From Conchocele bisecta (lineage: Eukaryota > Mollusca > Bivalvia > Lucinida > Thyasiridae), in assembly GCA_029237695.1 (NCBI GenBank), contig CM055271.1, positions 33,848,462-33,912,461 of the forward strand: DNA of 64,000 nt. The letters run 5' to 3'. Shown in pieces: positions 21,877 to 33,385 of the stretch (within the stretch, counting starts at the first letter, position 1; each line of letters opens with the position of its first letter). The notes under the pieces are model-generated. The model ran no database searches, had not been told where the DNA came from, and saw nothing but the letters and a program-made list of their open reading frames with translations. The translations under genes and the position numbers were made by a program.

Positions 21877-24827
21877 ATAACACCTGGCCAAAGTAACAAA
21901 GTATTGTTTTTTAAAAAGTAGGTCAATATTGAAGACTTTGCATTTATTTATTGACAATCATTCTTCATTTACATATGACAATACCAATGTTACATACAAT
22001 TGTATTTCTAGAAACGTTACACAAGGATGTATTGATATAGTATCTGCTAGACATTGTAAGTACATGTAGTTTGTATGTTGCGGTTATTGATATTGAGACA
22101 CATCACGGTAGAAGTGTACTGCGCAATACAATGTATGTATTGTAGCAAATTAATTTAAATATGTGTCGGAGAAAGTTAAATACACTGCATTAAATGGAGT
22201 CTGTATATCATGTATATTGTGTAAGCTACCAGGAGTATAATTTGGCTGGCCGCTGCGATAATGGACTTTATACAATGTGTATGATCGGCGTAGCCACTGA
22301 GCCCGGGATCAGTACAGTCTGATCACGGACGACAGTGGTCATAAGTGACTCAACATAACCGTTTTCTTTCACTGAATAACCGTCTGATGTAACGGTAGCG
22401 GTGCTATATGATAAGGATCTACGTTTGCTACAAATACACAAACGTTCGTTTATCCTCTGATTGTCCAATTATTCCGCATTGTGAGAGACGTGAACACAGT
22501 GTGACAAACTGATCAGGACCTACTCAATTCTCGGATCATTAACACATAAACTAGTATGGTTGGGATTATAAGAATGAAATCGTGTATATGTGGAACATGT
22601 GTAGCTTCAGATTACCGAGCGCATACATGTACACAACCAGATCAGGGCCTACACATGTTGCAATCCCATACAACGTTGCACTATGTCTGTGCGAGTATGT
22701 CATTCATAAAGAACAAGGATCTACACCATGTTTCACCAAATAAACCATTGTGGTATTTCGTACAAGTACAATAATGGTTTCATATTTATGTGCAACCATT
22801 GTAGCAACATGTCAGCGTACACATGTGTGCACTCTGATCAGTGTGCTACGCTGTTTATCATTCCATACTACCTTACGTTATGCTTGTGCTTTCAGCCAAT
22901 ACACCATGATTGTGGTACTACATACAATAATGAGTTCATTCTTATGTACAAGCAGCTCACTTGCTCAAATTTGAAACCAGAAGCACCGAAAGAAAAACGT
23001 TTAAAAGTGGTGTATCGTATATGTACTTAGTTACACGACGTACACTATACTCATAGAAAAAAGTACAACTTTATAGTCGTCTCATAATCACTATAATCAT
23101 ATTTTTGCCAGACATATTTTAGTGAAATAGTTTTACTTTCTGGTAGCTGATGAGTGATCGTTTTGACCAGACTGCGGATGTGCACACTGATCTAAATCTA
23201 CACTGTTCGCAAAGTGAATACTCCCCATCTTAACCCGACGAGCCATGACAATTTCTAATAAATATTTTGAAAAAAATCAAATTTGATAATATATTTGCGC
23301 CAAAATAAGAATCCGCAAATGGCCATATCAACTGTTTTGGCACGTACATGTAGTACATTATTGCAGATCAAAGGGAATCATTCGCCCTTTGTCCATTTAA
23401 AAAATACAATTACTTACTGCTTACGGAGCACAGCTGAAAACCTATTGTCAGTTTGCACGTAGCCTACAAGCGACACGGTGCTAATTTCACAGTCGGGTAT
23501 TTGATACGCCTATAATAACGTCCTGGAAAAGAAATTGGCTACGGTAATTGAAAGGGTTTACCGCTGTATACAAAGTAAATAGGTTACATTACCAGACGTA
23601 GAAAACCACATAAGAAGAAACAGATACATACCTATGAAGCGGTGTTTGCAAACGGTAGATCGTAACCAGCCGTCTTACAGAGATCAGCACTTTTTGCACG
23701 TAACGTTCACATTTTACAGAAACAGACGACGATTTTTAAAATGGACTAGTCTGAAAACCACTGTATAATTATTTGATTGGTCAGAACATTAACATGACAG
23801 TTTATTCCAGTTATTTAGGGTTGAAAGAGTCATGTGATAATACTAATAATGCTCTCTTGTTTGGGCCTATAATTGTAGTGTGATATTTTCAATATCCTTT
23901 GTTTTGTGTACACATACTACAACTATTTAGAACTACACCTACCCCACCCTGCGTTGGCACGGGATGGAAACATGCATGCTTGCGTTTCGCTTGAAGATCC
24001 GTCTGTCCCTACGTCTGTCCGTGGTCATTTATATGTAACATTTACTTATTTTTTACGGTCCACCATGTCAGGGTTCCGAGATGTTGCCAGTGTAGGCTTC
24101 CGTGGGCACCGGGTTCGATTAGACATTTAGCCAATTGAAAATAGCTAGTATTGTTTGCCTATTATGATCAACTGTACCACCATCGTTATATAAAGTATAC
24201 ATCAAAACAGTGTGGTCTAAATATACGTGTTTACGTGCGTACATCAGTCTGTTATATAGACGTATATATTATATAGTTTTACTGCGGCCACGGCGAGCTC
24301 AACAAGTGGGCCGGGGCATTTTATGACATGAACATATACGTGGTATACACCCAATGTTTTATTGTTTCATGAATGTGAATCAACCCTGAGTCAGTCACAT
24401 TGGCCTTTCTCCGGTGCAGATATCCGAGTTTAGGTAACATCTAGAAATCTATGAAGCCGGTTTTATCGCAATATCTTCTAATCTACAATTAAACAGTTAA
24501 GCTACTATAATGGGTCATTGCTGCCACCGTCCTCTAACAATACAAAAAAAGTGTATTGTTTGACTGATAGTACAGTGGAACCCCCATAAACCGGTGTCCG
24601 CTCTGTAGGTACATAATATTATAATTGTGTCACTATTCCACCAGTTCTAAAAAATACAAGTGCCCGCTATGCAGATATAATCATTTAGTAATATTTATTT
24701 TACTAATATTTATTTTACTGATAGTGACTCGCGGTGGTATCAGGCTATTTTTATTGCAAATGGAGCATGGTAGTTTTTAGTTATTTAAACAACAAAAAAA
24801 TATATTTTTTCGACAGATTATAAAGTA
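21877..24827. other. Non-coding stretch of unit A
   Basis: No supported gene. Two diverged ~180-bp halves at 22560-22740 and 22750-22930 resemble each other (ATGTGTAGC / CATTGTAGC, CAGATCAGGGCC / CTGATCAGTGTG). The minus strand at 23145-23250 reads MARRVKME and a VDLDQ-like string, a type of fragment I associate with invertebrate repeats but cannot place. A lone pogo-like TIR half is at about 24572. Confidence 0.5.
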
Positions 24828-25833
24828 CAGGCCACACTCACTTACTCGAATTCGAAGGGAGATAAAAAAATACTTTGAGTTAACCGTAGTTTGACGTATC
24901 CGTAGTACGCAACCTGTCGGACAACAAACTATTTTATTGACAGTTAGAACCAAACGATTACTTGCTGATGTAGCCTTGAGTAGTAAATATGATTTATTTT
25001 AGCAATTAAATGTACATGGATACATGTTAAATGCTGTTTCTAAGACAAATCATATTTAAACACTTTCGGTTTGTTTACAAATACACATATGCATGTCTGT
25101 GTGTAATTAATAGATAACCCGGATGTGGCACACGTGACATGCGCATGTAGCGATATGTACATATTCAGTTCACCAATGAAATAAATAATAACAAGAACAT
25201 AATATTTTATGATATATTAATAAATTATACACGGAAACAACACAAAACAACAAGAAATACTGATTTGTAACACTATTATAAATGATTATTTCTGACCAGA
25301 CTTGATTGTACAACTAATAATGTTTAGAACATAAAACTCGCACATTCAATGTTTCGTCCCTATACTGTATAATCTGAATCCACACCAGTTTCAGTTGTTG
25401 CACTGTATGTTAATTAGTTTTAAATTAAACACAAAAGCATCTAATGCCAGTCCAATTAAAATAGTTGCCATTTATTGCTCACCACTTAATGATCACCGAG
25501 GGTCATTTCGGGAGTCCTGTTTAATCAGTGTCAACGCAAACACCTTTAAACTACGGTCTGAATACCGACATTTGATCAGGTAAACTGCAGGTGACAAACT
25601 TCTACTTACCTCCGCAAATTGACATTTCGACTTAACGAGTGTGAAATACAGCAGATTTACGTTTTCGGGACCTAAATATACCTTCGAATAAACGGAAAAT
25701 TTGAGTTATCGAAATTTGACTTAACCAAACTTAGTTATATGGAAAATAGTAGGATTTTAAACGGGACCGTGCTAGTAATTCGACGTAACCGGTGATGTCG
25801 ACGTAAGCGACTTTGAGAAACAAGCGTAACCTG
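24828..25833. mobile_element. Unit-A-specific 1006-bp insertion with TA duplication
   Basis: Unit B reads AAAGTA-TGATAATTGC where unit A has AAAGTA, this block, then TATTATAATTGC. The block begins CAGGCCACAC and ends GCGTAACCTG, giving short CAGG/CCTG inverted ends and TA on both sides. Inner ends contain TTACTCGAATTCGAAGGG- and GACGTAACCGG-like words seen in Tigger-type termini. No gene was found, so it is probably a non-autonomous Tc1/mariner-pogo element. Confidence 0.75.
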
Positions 25834-26177
25834 TATTATAATTGCACATCAAAAAATAAATACAGAGAATAAATAGTAATGTCCGTTAACATTTTAAGGA
25901 AACATGGCTATCGCCCCTGATATCAGTGTGGAAATTTACGTGTGATATCAAATGTATAATAATGCCAATATATACGTGTGGTAATGGTGAATTAATGTTT
26001 ATTTTGCCAGAAAATGTCCCAGATGATGTTTCTGATTTAAAGAACAGTTTGTGCCTACTGCGTGGGCATGTACCTGTAACGTAGATGTGTTTCGCTGTTA
26101 TGCATCTCCGATTACAATGACTTCTCATGATTGCAAAACACCAGAATGTGTCATGAAGCACTGACATGTTTGCTTTA

Positions 26178-26246
26178 CAGTGGAATATCTCCTAACCGGA
26201 CACCCTGTGGAATTCCCAGGGTATCGGGTTTGGAGAGGTTCCACTG
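26178..26246. mobile_element. 69-bp hairpin MITE, second family copy (unit A)
   Basis: It runs from CAGTGGAATATCTCCTAACC to GGTTTGGAGAGGTTCCACTG. The length is the same 69 bp as 7291-7359 and 31169-31237. A TA precedes it, and TT follows where the right TA would be. Confidence 0.8.
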
Positions 26247-27221
26247 TTTTGTGAGTGTGTAAAGTAAATAGCATTAAATCTACATCTGATAATTCTAAAT
26301 GTGTTTATTTATGATTAACAAAGTGTGCAGATTTGGCATCTGCGTCTGCGTTTTTATCACAAATCGCACAAACCTACCCAGCAAAGTTTATGGGATCGAA
26401 CATTAATTCAAACAGAAAAAGCTAAAATTTAGCCACAACGGGACAAACCGTGGCTTATTTCCGTCATTTCTGTTTAAACAGTCGACGTGCAGATGCCGGT
26501 CAATCATACATGTATGTAATAATAAGCTGTGTTGGCTGCATGCACACAGAGTTTCGCTGGCACAATTATTGTCCAAACAAGTGGAGACCCTTATCATATT
26601 GTGCAGGTACGCATGCTGGTCTGGGTTTTTACTGGTCGTAAATGTAATATCCCATGTCTTGCCCGGTAGTGGTCCAGAGATTCACTGTTTGATGAATCCG
26701 TCTGACTTATATTTCCTGTATGGTTCACGGCTTTATGCTGACTCTACTTTTGAAAAATAATCATAATAAATTTGAGTAAAATAAAACCTTATAAATATGC
26801 ATTTTTTCAATAAATTCATCCCATTCTTCAAATATGTAAAGTGGTTTGACTTAGAAATCGATAGATGTTCAAAATCGATAAAAATATTCTATGGGAATTT
26901 AACATGAGCGCAGAAAATATATTTTTTTAAATAATTTTGGAATTTGTTGACCGATTTTCGAAATCTAAATTGTTCTTAGTTACGTTATTTCTAAGCTATG
27001 TAGTAGTAGTAAGGGAGTCAAAATGATACCACTTACCGTGATATCATTTATAACCCTTTATAATACCCCCACCACCCCCGAAAAATAAAAAAATTGGTTA
27101 ACGAGGAAATTGTCTCCCGACAGCAAATTTATGAATTTTTGGAGAAAATAATTTTGAAAAGAGGGAGTCAAAATGAGTCCCAATTATATTGGTAATTTAC
27201 TGTTGAAAAAAGTTGAAATTA

Positions 27222-27515
27222 TTAATGCAAGTACAATAGTTTATATTCCAACACCCCATTTTTCTCCTCCGATATAGCTAATTTATTTCGCAGATCAGCA
27301 ACTAATTCTACCAACTCTAGTCTACCACGTTCATCTTTAGCCACCGGACAGCATAGTTGCTTATGTCTACAAAGAGTTTGGGCACTAACGAATTTACAAG
27401 GGCATCTGGGGCATTGAAATTGTGGGGGGGGGGGGTACAAGGAAACTTTCTACGTCTCGCTAGATGCCATTCGTAGATAGTCTGTACACGACTAAACGTC
27501 TTACAACAAGTCACA
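27222..27515 (-). pseudogene. Two-finger zinc protein with coiled-coil-like tail, divergent from PolB (unit A)
   Basis: Two overlapping minus-strand frames encode one protein. The first has TCCKTF...HLARRRKFPC; the second, after a run of 12 C, has FQCPRCPCKFVSAQTLCRHK and a Glu/Leu-rich tail (LELVELVADLRNKLAISEEK). The fingers follow a C-x2-C-x12-H-x4-C plan. The ATG is followed by an early TAG in this copy (unit B has GAG). It is a likely DNA-binding accessory of the Maverick/Polinton-like element, inferred from position. Confidence 0.6.
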
Positions 27516-27540
27516 CACTACACCATTATATATGTATATA

Positions 27541-27629
27541 AACCTATGAAATTTATCTGTTCAATTGGACGTGAAAAAAACATGATGTAAATTTTTCACG
27601 TCCTATTGAACAGATAAATTTTATAGGTT
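27541..27629. promoter_or_regulatory. 38-bp-arm inverted repeat in the divergent intergenic region (unit A)
   Basis: Arms 27541-27578 and 27592-27629 are complementary apart from two positions, separated by 13 bases. They lie between the minus-strand zinc-finger gene and the plus-strand polymerase start at 27667. It could be a shared operator or promoter, or a replication or hairpin signal. Conserved in unit B at 63697-63785. Confidence 0.7.
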
Positions 27630-27666
27630 ATACAAAAGTATATATACAAAAGTATATACAGAAAAT

Positions 27667-29642
27667 ATGATAACGCCAGAAACTAGAGCAGAAATAGAAA
27701 GTTTGAGAAGAGAAGCCGAATCTCTAGGGATTACTTATAGTAAACGGTTGAGAGTTAAGGGGTTGACAAAGCTGATAAACGCCACAAAGAATAAGGTGTT
27801 TATGAAGCGGTTTACCCGCGCCTATAAAAGAGGGACATTTAATGATCTAACCAAAGCGGAGGAAGTTGGTAACAGAATTAAAAAAGAAAGTATTGCGGAG
27901 TTAAGGGCTAGTTAAGGGCTAGTGTAATAAAACCTTCAAGCACCAATAATTTGTCTCAAATTAGACGCACAGGTGGCCAAATACCAAATAATAAGAAAAA
28001 ATCTATAGTTCGCGCGATACTGGAAAAATAGGTGAAGAAATATTGAGGATCACGATGAAACATTGAAAAGGTAGAAAAGGGAAGACGGGTAGTTACATTT
28101 TCCTTTCGTAAAAACATTGACATTAACGAGTCTGAACGCATGTCCGATAAACTCGCTCCGTATCTAACAACCAATTTTTATTTGAGATATTCATATTCTT
28201 ACAAGCTAGAACATATGGAGGAAACTAAAAATGGAAAACCTATAACTATAATAATGCACAAAAATCTCGGTGGTAGCGAACCACTATCATCAATGAAAAC
28301 AGTTAAAAAATGGCTGTTAGATAAGGAGCAAACACGAATAATGTCCGAAAAAATAGACAGACCAAATACAAAGTGGAAGTTTGTAAGATGGGTAGAGGTT
28401 TTCGTAAAGCTAATACAGGGCAGTAGGGGAATAGATTTGGGACTACAATCCAAAGAGGCGGCAGGAGGAGAACTTCCAGAATGGCTGAAGAATACAAAAG
28501 GTATGTATTCTTTAGATAAGTATAATGACGACCTTTTTCTGTTCAGGTGTCTAGCTATGCATATGACAGATAAAAGACCTGACAGATGTACAGAAAAGGC
28601 GAAAGAACTTAGTAAGCAATATTTCGGTAGTAATGTGGTTTCACCAATTCCTTTTTCAGATCTGAAAAAGGTTGAAGAGTTTTTTATAATCGGTATAGAA
28701 GTATATCAACCCACCGAATGTAATATATGGTGGTTGAAAAAGGTACCAGCGCACTATAAGGCTATAGGTAATAAACCAATGACAATAGGACTGTTTAATA
28801 ATCACGCATTTCTGATAAAAAAACCTTAAAAACCTATCTAAAATTTACGCCTGCGATAATTGCAAGCAGAAATTCACGAAAGCGAGTAATATGAAGAGAC
28901 ACGCACCAAAATGTATGAAAGGTGAGACAAAAGTAGTATGTGATGGTAATTATTTAGAGCGCCCGCGTTCGTCGTTCGAGAAAGCGTTCTACCCAAAAAG
29001 TTCTAACAGTTATGGGGCGATCGATTGGATGTACTCTGTGGAAAAGCAGGAGGGAATTCACATTCACCACGAACAGTGTGGGCACAGGGGTGAAAGATGG
29101 GTTTTAGGAGCTCCAGTAGATGGATACTGTACAGAAACTAATACCGTATATCAATATCACGGCTGTTACTGGCACGGGTGTGAGATTCATGCAAAGCATA
29201 GAAAAGAAGAACGCGCATCCACTATGAGAAGAGATACATTTATTAGAAGAAGCAAAGAATTCAACCTAGTAGTTATGTGGGAATGCGAATTTCAAAGAAC
29301 GGGTAAAGACATAAAGATCGGTTGCGACACTACTCTTTATCCATATCAGATAGTATACGATTTTGAGGCATATCTCAACCCAGAATTTGAAACTCTCGGT
29401 AATAATCTAGCGTACGAAGCCGAGCACGTTCCGGTAAGCGTTAGTATAGGAGATAATTTCTCAGGAACAGTAACTCATATTTGTGATAAAGATCCCGCAA
29501 AACTTATAGAAAAATTCGTAGAAGATTTGAAAGTCAGGGGAAAAGCTATAAGAGAAGTGTGGTCAAGATATGGGTTTATACAGAACATTTACGTAAAAAC
29601 CAAATCGCCAAGATCGAACAGTGGATAGAGCAAGTACCGGTT
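27667..29642 (+). pseudogene. Maverick/Polinton-like DNA polymerase B, N-terminal half, cut by the gap
   Basis: Successive frames (27667-27915, 28140-28829, 28891-29628, 29559-29642) carry one long protein start. Order: a basic helical N-terminus; a LFLFRCLAMHMTDKRP region; a C-x2-C-x12-H-type finger (YACDNCKQKF, 28850-28910); a CxETNTVYQYHGCYWHGC motif typical of the endonuclease-like segment of this polymerase group; VYDFEAYL, which fits exonuclease motif I; then, in a shifted frame, IEQWIEQVPV just before the gap. An 11-base direct duplication near 27905 causes the first frameshift. The polymerase palm is not in the window. An adintovirus-like relative is an alternative to a Polinton. Confidence 0.72.
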
Positions 29643-30142
29643 NNNNNNNNNNNNNNNNNNNNNNNNNNNNNNNNNNNNNNNNNNNNNNNNNNNNNNNNNN
29701 NNNNNNNNNNNNNNNNNNNNNNNNNNNNNNNNNNNNNNNNNNNNNNNNNNNNNNNNNNNNNNNNNNNNNNNNNNNNNNNNNNNNNNNNNNNNNNNNNNNN
29801 NNNNNNNNNNNNNNNNNNNNNNNNNNNNNNNNNNNNNNNNNNNNNNNNNNNNNNNNNNNNNNNNNNNNNNNNNNNNNNNNNNNNNNNNNNNNNNNNNNNN
29901 NNNNNNNNNNNNNNNNNNNNNNNNNNNNNNNNNNNNNNNNNNNNNNNNNNNNNNNNNNNNNNNNNNNNNNNNNNNNNNNNNNNNNNNNNNNNNNNNNNNN
30001 NNNNNNNNNNNNNNNNNNNNNNNNNNNNNNNNNNNNNNNNNNNNNNNNNNNNNNNNNNNNNNNNNNNNNNNNNNNNNNNNNNNNNNNNNNNNNNNNNNNN
30101 NNNNNNNNNNNNNNNNNNNNNNNNNNNNNNNNNNNNNNNNNN
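29643..30142. other. Assembly gap, 500 N
   Basis: Exactly 500 undetermined bases, the usual placeholder for a gap of unknown length. It interrupts the polymerase gene; the sequence after it does not continue that gene. Confidence 0.98.
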
Positions 30143-30271
30143 AAGATTACATGTGCATTTTAACAATGAATTCCTCATATTTGTAGCTTAACGGTCAATT
30201 TAATAGCAAATCACTCCTGGGTTCAAATCATTGTATGTGGAAACAATGAGTCGCCTTGAACTCGATCAGTA

Positions 30272-30570
30272 GCCGATTTCACCAACATTGCAAAGTATAC
30301 TTATCTAGCAAATTATTCTTTGAGGGAGTAATCATTTATTTTTCCCGAAATGCATTATTTCATATAGAACTAACGACTGCAATTATTATCATGATGAATA
30401 CAAGTATGCAGAATTATTATACTGAGTTTATTACATTATCACAGCCAAAATGGCTGTGATAATGTAATAAATTCAGTATAATAAAAATTAATCAATTTAT
30501 CCTAAAATTCAAAATTTCTCCCTCAAAGTATTGCTAGAAAAGTATATTTTTTAATGTTGGTGAAATAGGC
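30272..30570. mobile_element. ~299-bp foldback MITE
   Basis: The outer arms mirror each other: GATTTCACCAACATTG at 30274 against AATGTTGGTGAAATAGGC at 30553-30570. The centre (about 30415-30481) is a hairpin of ~30-bp arms, TACATTATCACAGCCA / TGGCTGTGATAATGTA. No coding sequence. Confidence 0.8.
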
Positions 30571-30694
30571 CACATAACACGGTCTTTCGATATAGAATGT
30601 GCTTGTCCCATATGATCGCAGAGGAGCCTGTATATGTTGCTGAACGGGTGTAACACCCATATTAATGAACCAACCAATCAATCTTTGTTTGCAG

Positions 30695-30894
30695 GCGGTA
30701 ATGTGCGCTGGTACCGCCGTATAATCAACTGGGTGTGTGGTATAGAGGGCTCCAACAAGTCAATAGCAACCCACCAGGTACATAAACAGGACATGATCTG
30801 CATTGATGAGAACAGGCTCTGGAGAATCGTCTCAAATATCGCCGCAGTAGGTGTATTCGCCATCGTCGTCGTCATGGGAGCGTTTTTCGCATGA
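30695..30894 (+). CDS. Terminal exon of an SLC5/SGLT-family sodium-solute cotransporter
   Basis: A splice-acceptor-like TTTGTTTGCAG ends at 30694 and is followed by an open frame (phase-1 entry) to TGA at 30892-30894. The product has WYRRIINWVCGIEGSN, a polar linker, then ENRLWRIVSNI and a final ~20-residue hydrophobic helix ending GAFFA. SGLT-type transporters are known to end in the same way: a W/F-C-G-L/I-E motif after a basic stretch, a LWR-x-V-x-N motif, and a last membrane helix ending in Phe-Ala at the stop. The protein would be a plasma-membrane Na+-coupled sugar or solute transporter. No other exon is visible; they may lie in the gap or outside the window. A possible AATAAA is at 31439-31444. 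This is the only host gene segment I recognise. Confidence 0.7.
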
Positions 30895-31168
30895 GTGATG
30901 GAAATGTCGATGGATTTCAGAAGGGGGTGTGAACACTGGGATTGTCAATGCATTGAGCATTTAGACAGAGATGTACTACAGTGTGTACACATCTGTCTAA
31001 TTCCCCTATGATACAATCTATGTATTCAGCCTCATAGGGTACAATGGAAGGTCTCTAAACGGGACCTCCCGAAACTCGCAGTGTGCTATTTTTATTTACT
31101 TCAATGTCATGCATCTCTGTTGATCATGTCGGTTCGTAATGGCAAGACACACACACGTGCTTGGGATA

Positions 31169-31237
31169 CAGTGGAATCTCACTAAACCGGACACCCTGTG
31201 GACTTCCCAGGGTGTCCGGTTTAGTGAGGTTCCACTG
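31169..31237. mobile_element. 69-bp hairpin MITE, best-preserved copy
   Basis: CAGTGGAATCTCACTAAACC at the left mirrors GGTTTAGTGAGGTTCCACTG at the right. TA is present on both sides (31167-31168, 31238-31239), as expected for Tc1/mariner-pogo integration. Confidence 0.88.
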
Positions 31238-32108
31238 TATTTAGACATTGTGTATATTTCTGTCTAAATACCGTTACTTATTAGGCAGAATGTTGACGGA
31301 TGCCAGTAATAGAGAAGTGGAAGACACACATTCCAATACATGCAACTATCCAAATACATGCATGCCTTGAATGTTGTGTTTGTCAATGGTTCAGCGAAAA
31401 CTGTACGAGTCAACTGATAATCATATGCCCAATAATCAAATAAAATAACTGTATCTATAATATCCAATAATTAAATCCATATACACATATATTTTCGTTA
31501 TATCACGATTGAGGCATATAGTAAATGATGAAGATGTGACAAACATGATAGCTACAAGATGTATTTTCATGGAAAATAAGAACAATATGCTATAATTGTG
31601 GCCTGTTCATTATTGTCTGTAGCATGATAAAGGTACCACAAACTTTTTATTGCTTTTTGATACTCGCTACTTCTGATTTCAATTGGTTTTTGGCAATTTT
31701 AATTGGGTATTTAAGCAAATACGCAGCTTATCTGGAGCTCTGGGTACGTTTCTGATAATTGTCTGTATACGCTAAAGATAATAACTATTTCAACCAGACA
31801 GCTATTTATGGATTACTAAGAGCTGAAATATATGAGACATGCCATGTGTGTGAGTGTGTACCTTTTGAAATATCGAACATTATTGAACATTATTTACAAC
31901 ATAAAATTACCTCAAAATTTGACGACATATGCAGAGCAAATGCGGACCGCATTCCTATGAATATTCCGTCAACTTTCTACTTCATTTACAGAAAATATCA
32001 CAGTTTCAGTAAATTATTTTCATGTAAAATCGTACAAAATATATGGTGTGTCTCAAATGTATGAATGTAATCAGATACCCATGAACATGTAATATGTCCA
32101 CACACAAT

Positions 32109-32260
32109 AGAGAATACCAGGCTAGTGTCTTTTGATATCAAGTTTATCAGGCAAGGCTAGGAAACGCGTAGGAATTACAAGGCTTGCCGAGGAATTTCTA
32201 CCGTTTCAGAGCCGAGCCTGATACACTTGATAGAAAAAGACCCTAGCCTGGTATTCTATT
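32109..32260. mobile_element. ~150-bp foldback MITE
   Basis: AGAATACCAGGCTAGTGTCT at the left mirrors ACCCTAGCCTGGTATTCT at the right, and GATATCAAGT mirrors ACTTGAT further in. It has the size and structure of a small hairpin MITE; no target duplication was resolved. Confidence 0.75.
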
Positions 32261-32817
32261 TATCAGGTAACATTTTCTGCTCGAACATGACCACATATGA
32301 CGTCGCTATCTCTGGACAGAACGCAGAGTTGTTTACGTTGCGGCATTACACTGACGTCATTCGATAACGTCATGTGACACCGTTCGACCAATGGAACGTC
32401 AGTTTTTACTTTGTTGTAAGATCAATGCTTGATACAACAATATGTTATCAGTCAGTACATATTCGGTCAATACAGTTATGGTCTACCCACTACTGTGTAA
32501 ATTTATCGTGTACAGTGTCGGGTATGTCTGAATTATTAGGAGTATATGAAAACCAGGTTGTTTATTAATGTATTGTATTGTATACATGTATATACGTGAA
32601 AACCGAACTACAATTTGTATGTTTAATTATCATGATTATATTATAATTATGCAGATTTGGCAGCTATACCCAAAGGCGACTCGTCGTTACAAAATGTTGC
32701 CGTTTCGATCAGGGAAGTATCTGGCGCATGCAAACGGCCCCATACTGATATAAGTTGTTTGAATGTTTCACAAAAAACAGGAAAACGGCGTATACCCTGA
32801 TCAGTATGCCCCTGGAC

Positions 32818-33004
32818 TATGGAACGCCAAATCTACATGAAGTCTAATAATCATTAGAGCTAGCATTAAACATTTAGAGCTAGCTACAAATCATTTGAAG
32901 ATCTCTCTAAATCATTTGCAGCTAGCTCTAAGTAGTTAATGCTAGCTCTAATTAGATACTCCTAGCATTAAATATTTCAGTTTATGTAGATTCGGCGTTC
33001 CATA
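32818..33004. mobile_element. 187-bp foldback MITE with 6-bp target duplication
   Basis: It begins TATGGAACGCCAAATCTAC and ends GTAGATTCGGCGTTCCATA. CTGGAC is repeated on both sides (32812-32817, 33005-33010). The interior is a run of GAGCTAGC-type palindromes. It is the compact form of the family seen expanded at 53725-54704. Confidence 0.88.
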
Positions 33005-33117
33005 CTGGACCTTGTATGCGATATTTAACCACACTCCTGCCCATTTATCTGTATTATTAAGACCATCACACATACATGTAGTGTGGACATGTGTATGTTG
33101 TACGATATTTGTAGCAG

Positions 33118-33385
33118 GTTACCCGCCGTTGTTTACAGGACGGTTACCCGCCGTTATTTACAGGACGGTTACCCGCCGTTGTTTACAGGACGGTTACCCG
33201 CCGTTATTTACGTTACCCGCCGTTATTAACAGCACGGTTACCCGCCGTTGTTTACATCACGGTTATCCGCCGATATTTACAGCACGGTTACCCGCCGTTA
33301 TTTACATCATGGTTATCCGCCGTTATTTACAGCACGGTTATCCGCCGTTATATACATTACGGTTACCCGCTGTTATTTACAGTAC
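33118..33385 (+). repeat. 25-bp minisatellite, about 11 units (unit B)
   Basis: Same GGTTACCCGCCGTTATTTAC-type unit as 4592-4815 with about two extra units at the left end. The open frames across it are repeat translations. Confidence 0.9.

Larger units (their letters stand above)
4193..29642 (+). repeat. Unit A of a ~28.5-kb duplicated segment
   Basis: From CCCATACTGATA near 4193, the sequence is colinear with 32739 onward, with scattered substitutions and a set of clean indels. Matching landmarks: minisatellite (4592 and 33118), pogo remnant (7450 and 41690), Ty3 element (10169 and 44620), DIRS element (17298 and 55115) and zinc-finger/PolB pair (27222 and 63400). The sequences before 4193 and before 32739 are unrelated. 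The copy runs to the assembly gap, so its right end is unknown. Confidence 0.9.
30895..32738. other. Mostly non-coding unique stretch before unit B
   Basis: Probable 3' UTR and downstream DNA of the transporter exon, with two MITEs (31169-31237, 32109-32260) and a decayed pogo-like end near 31042. An open frame at 31759-32064 has no recognisable motif. Confidence 0.5.

Noticed and set aside
23140..23190. CTGATGAG motif as a possible hammerhead ribozyme
   Set aside because: No matching GAAA box and no three-stem arrangement were found around it.
29559..30191. Frames crossing the N block
   Set aside because: Undetermined bases create artificial open frames; only the part before 29643 is real sequence.
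31759..32064. 101-codon frame downstream of the transporter exon
   Set aside because: AT-rich, no domain or splice context recognised.
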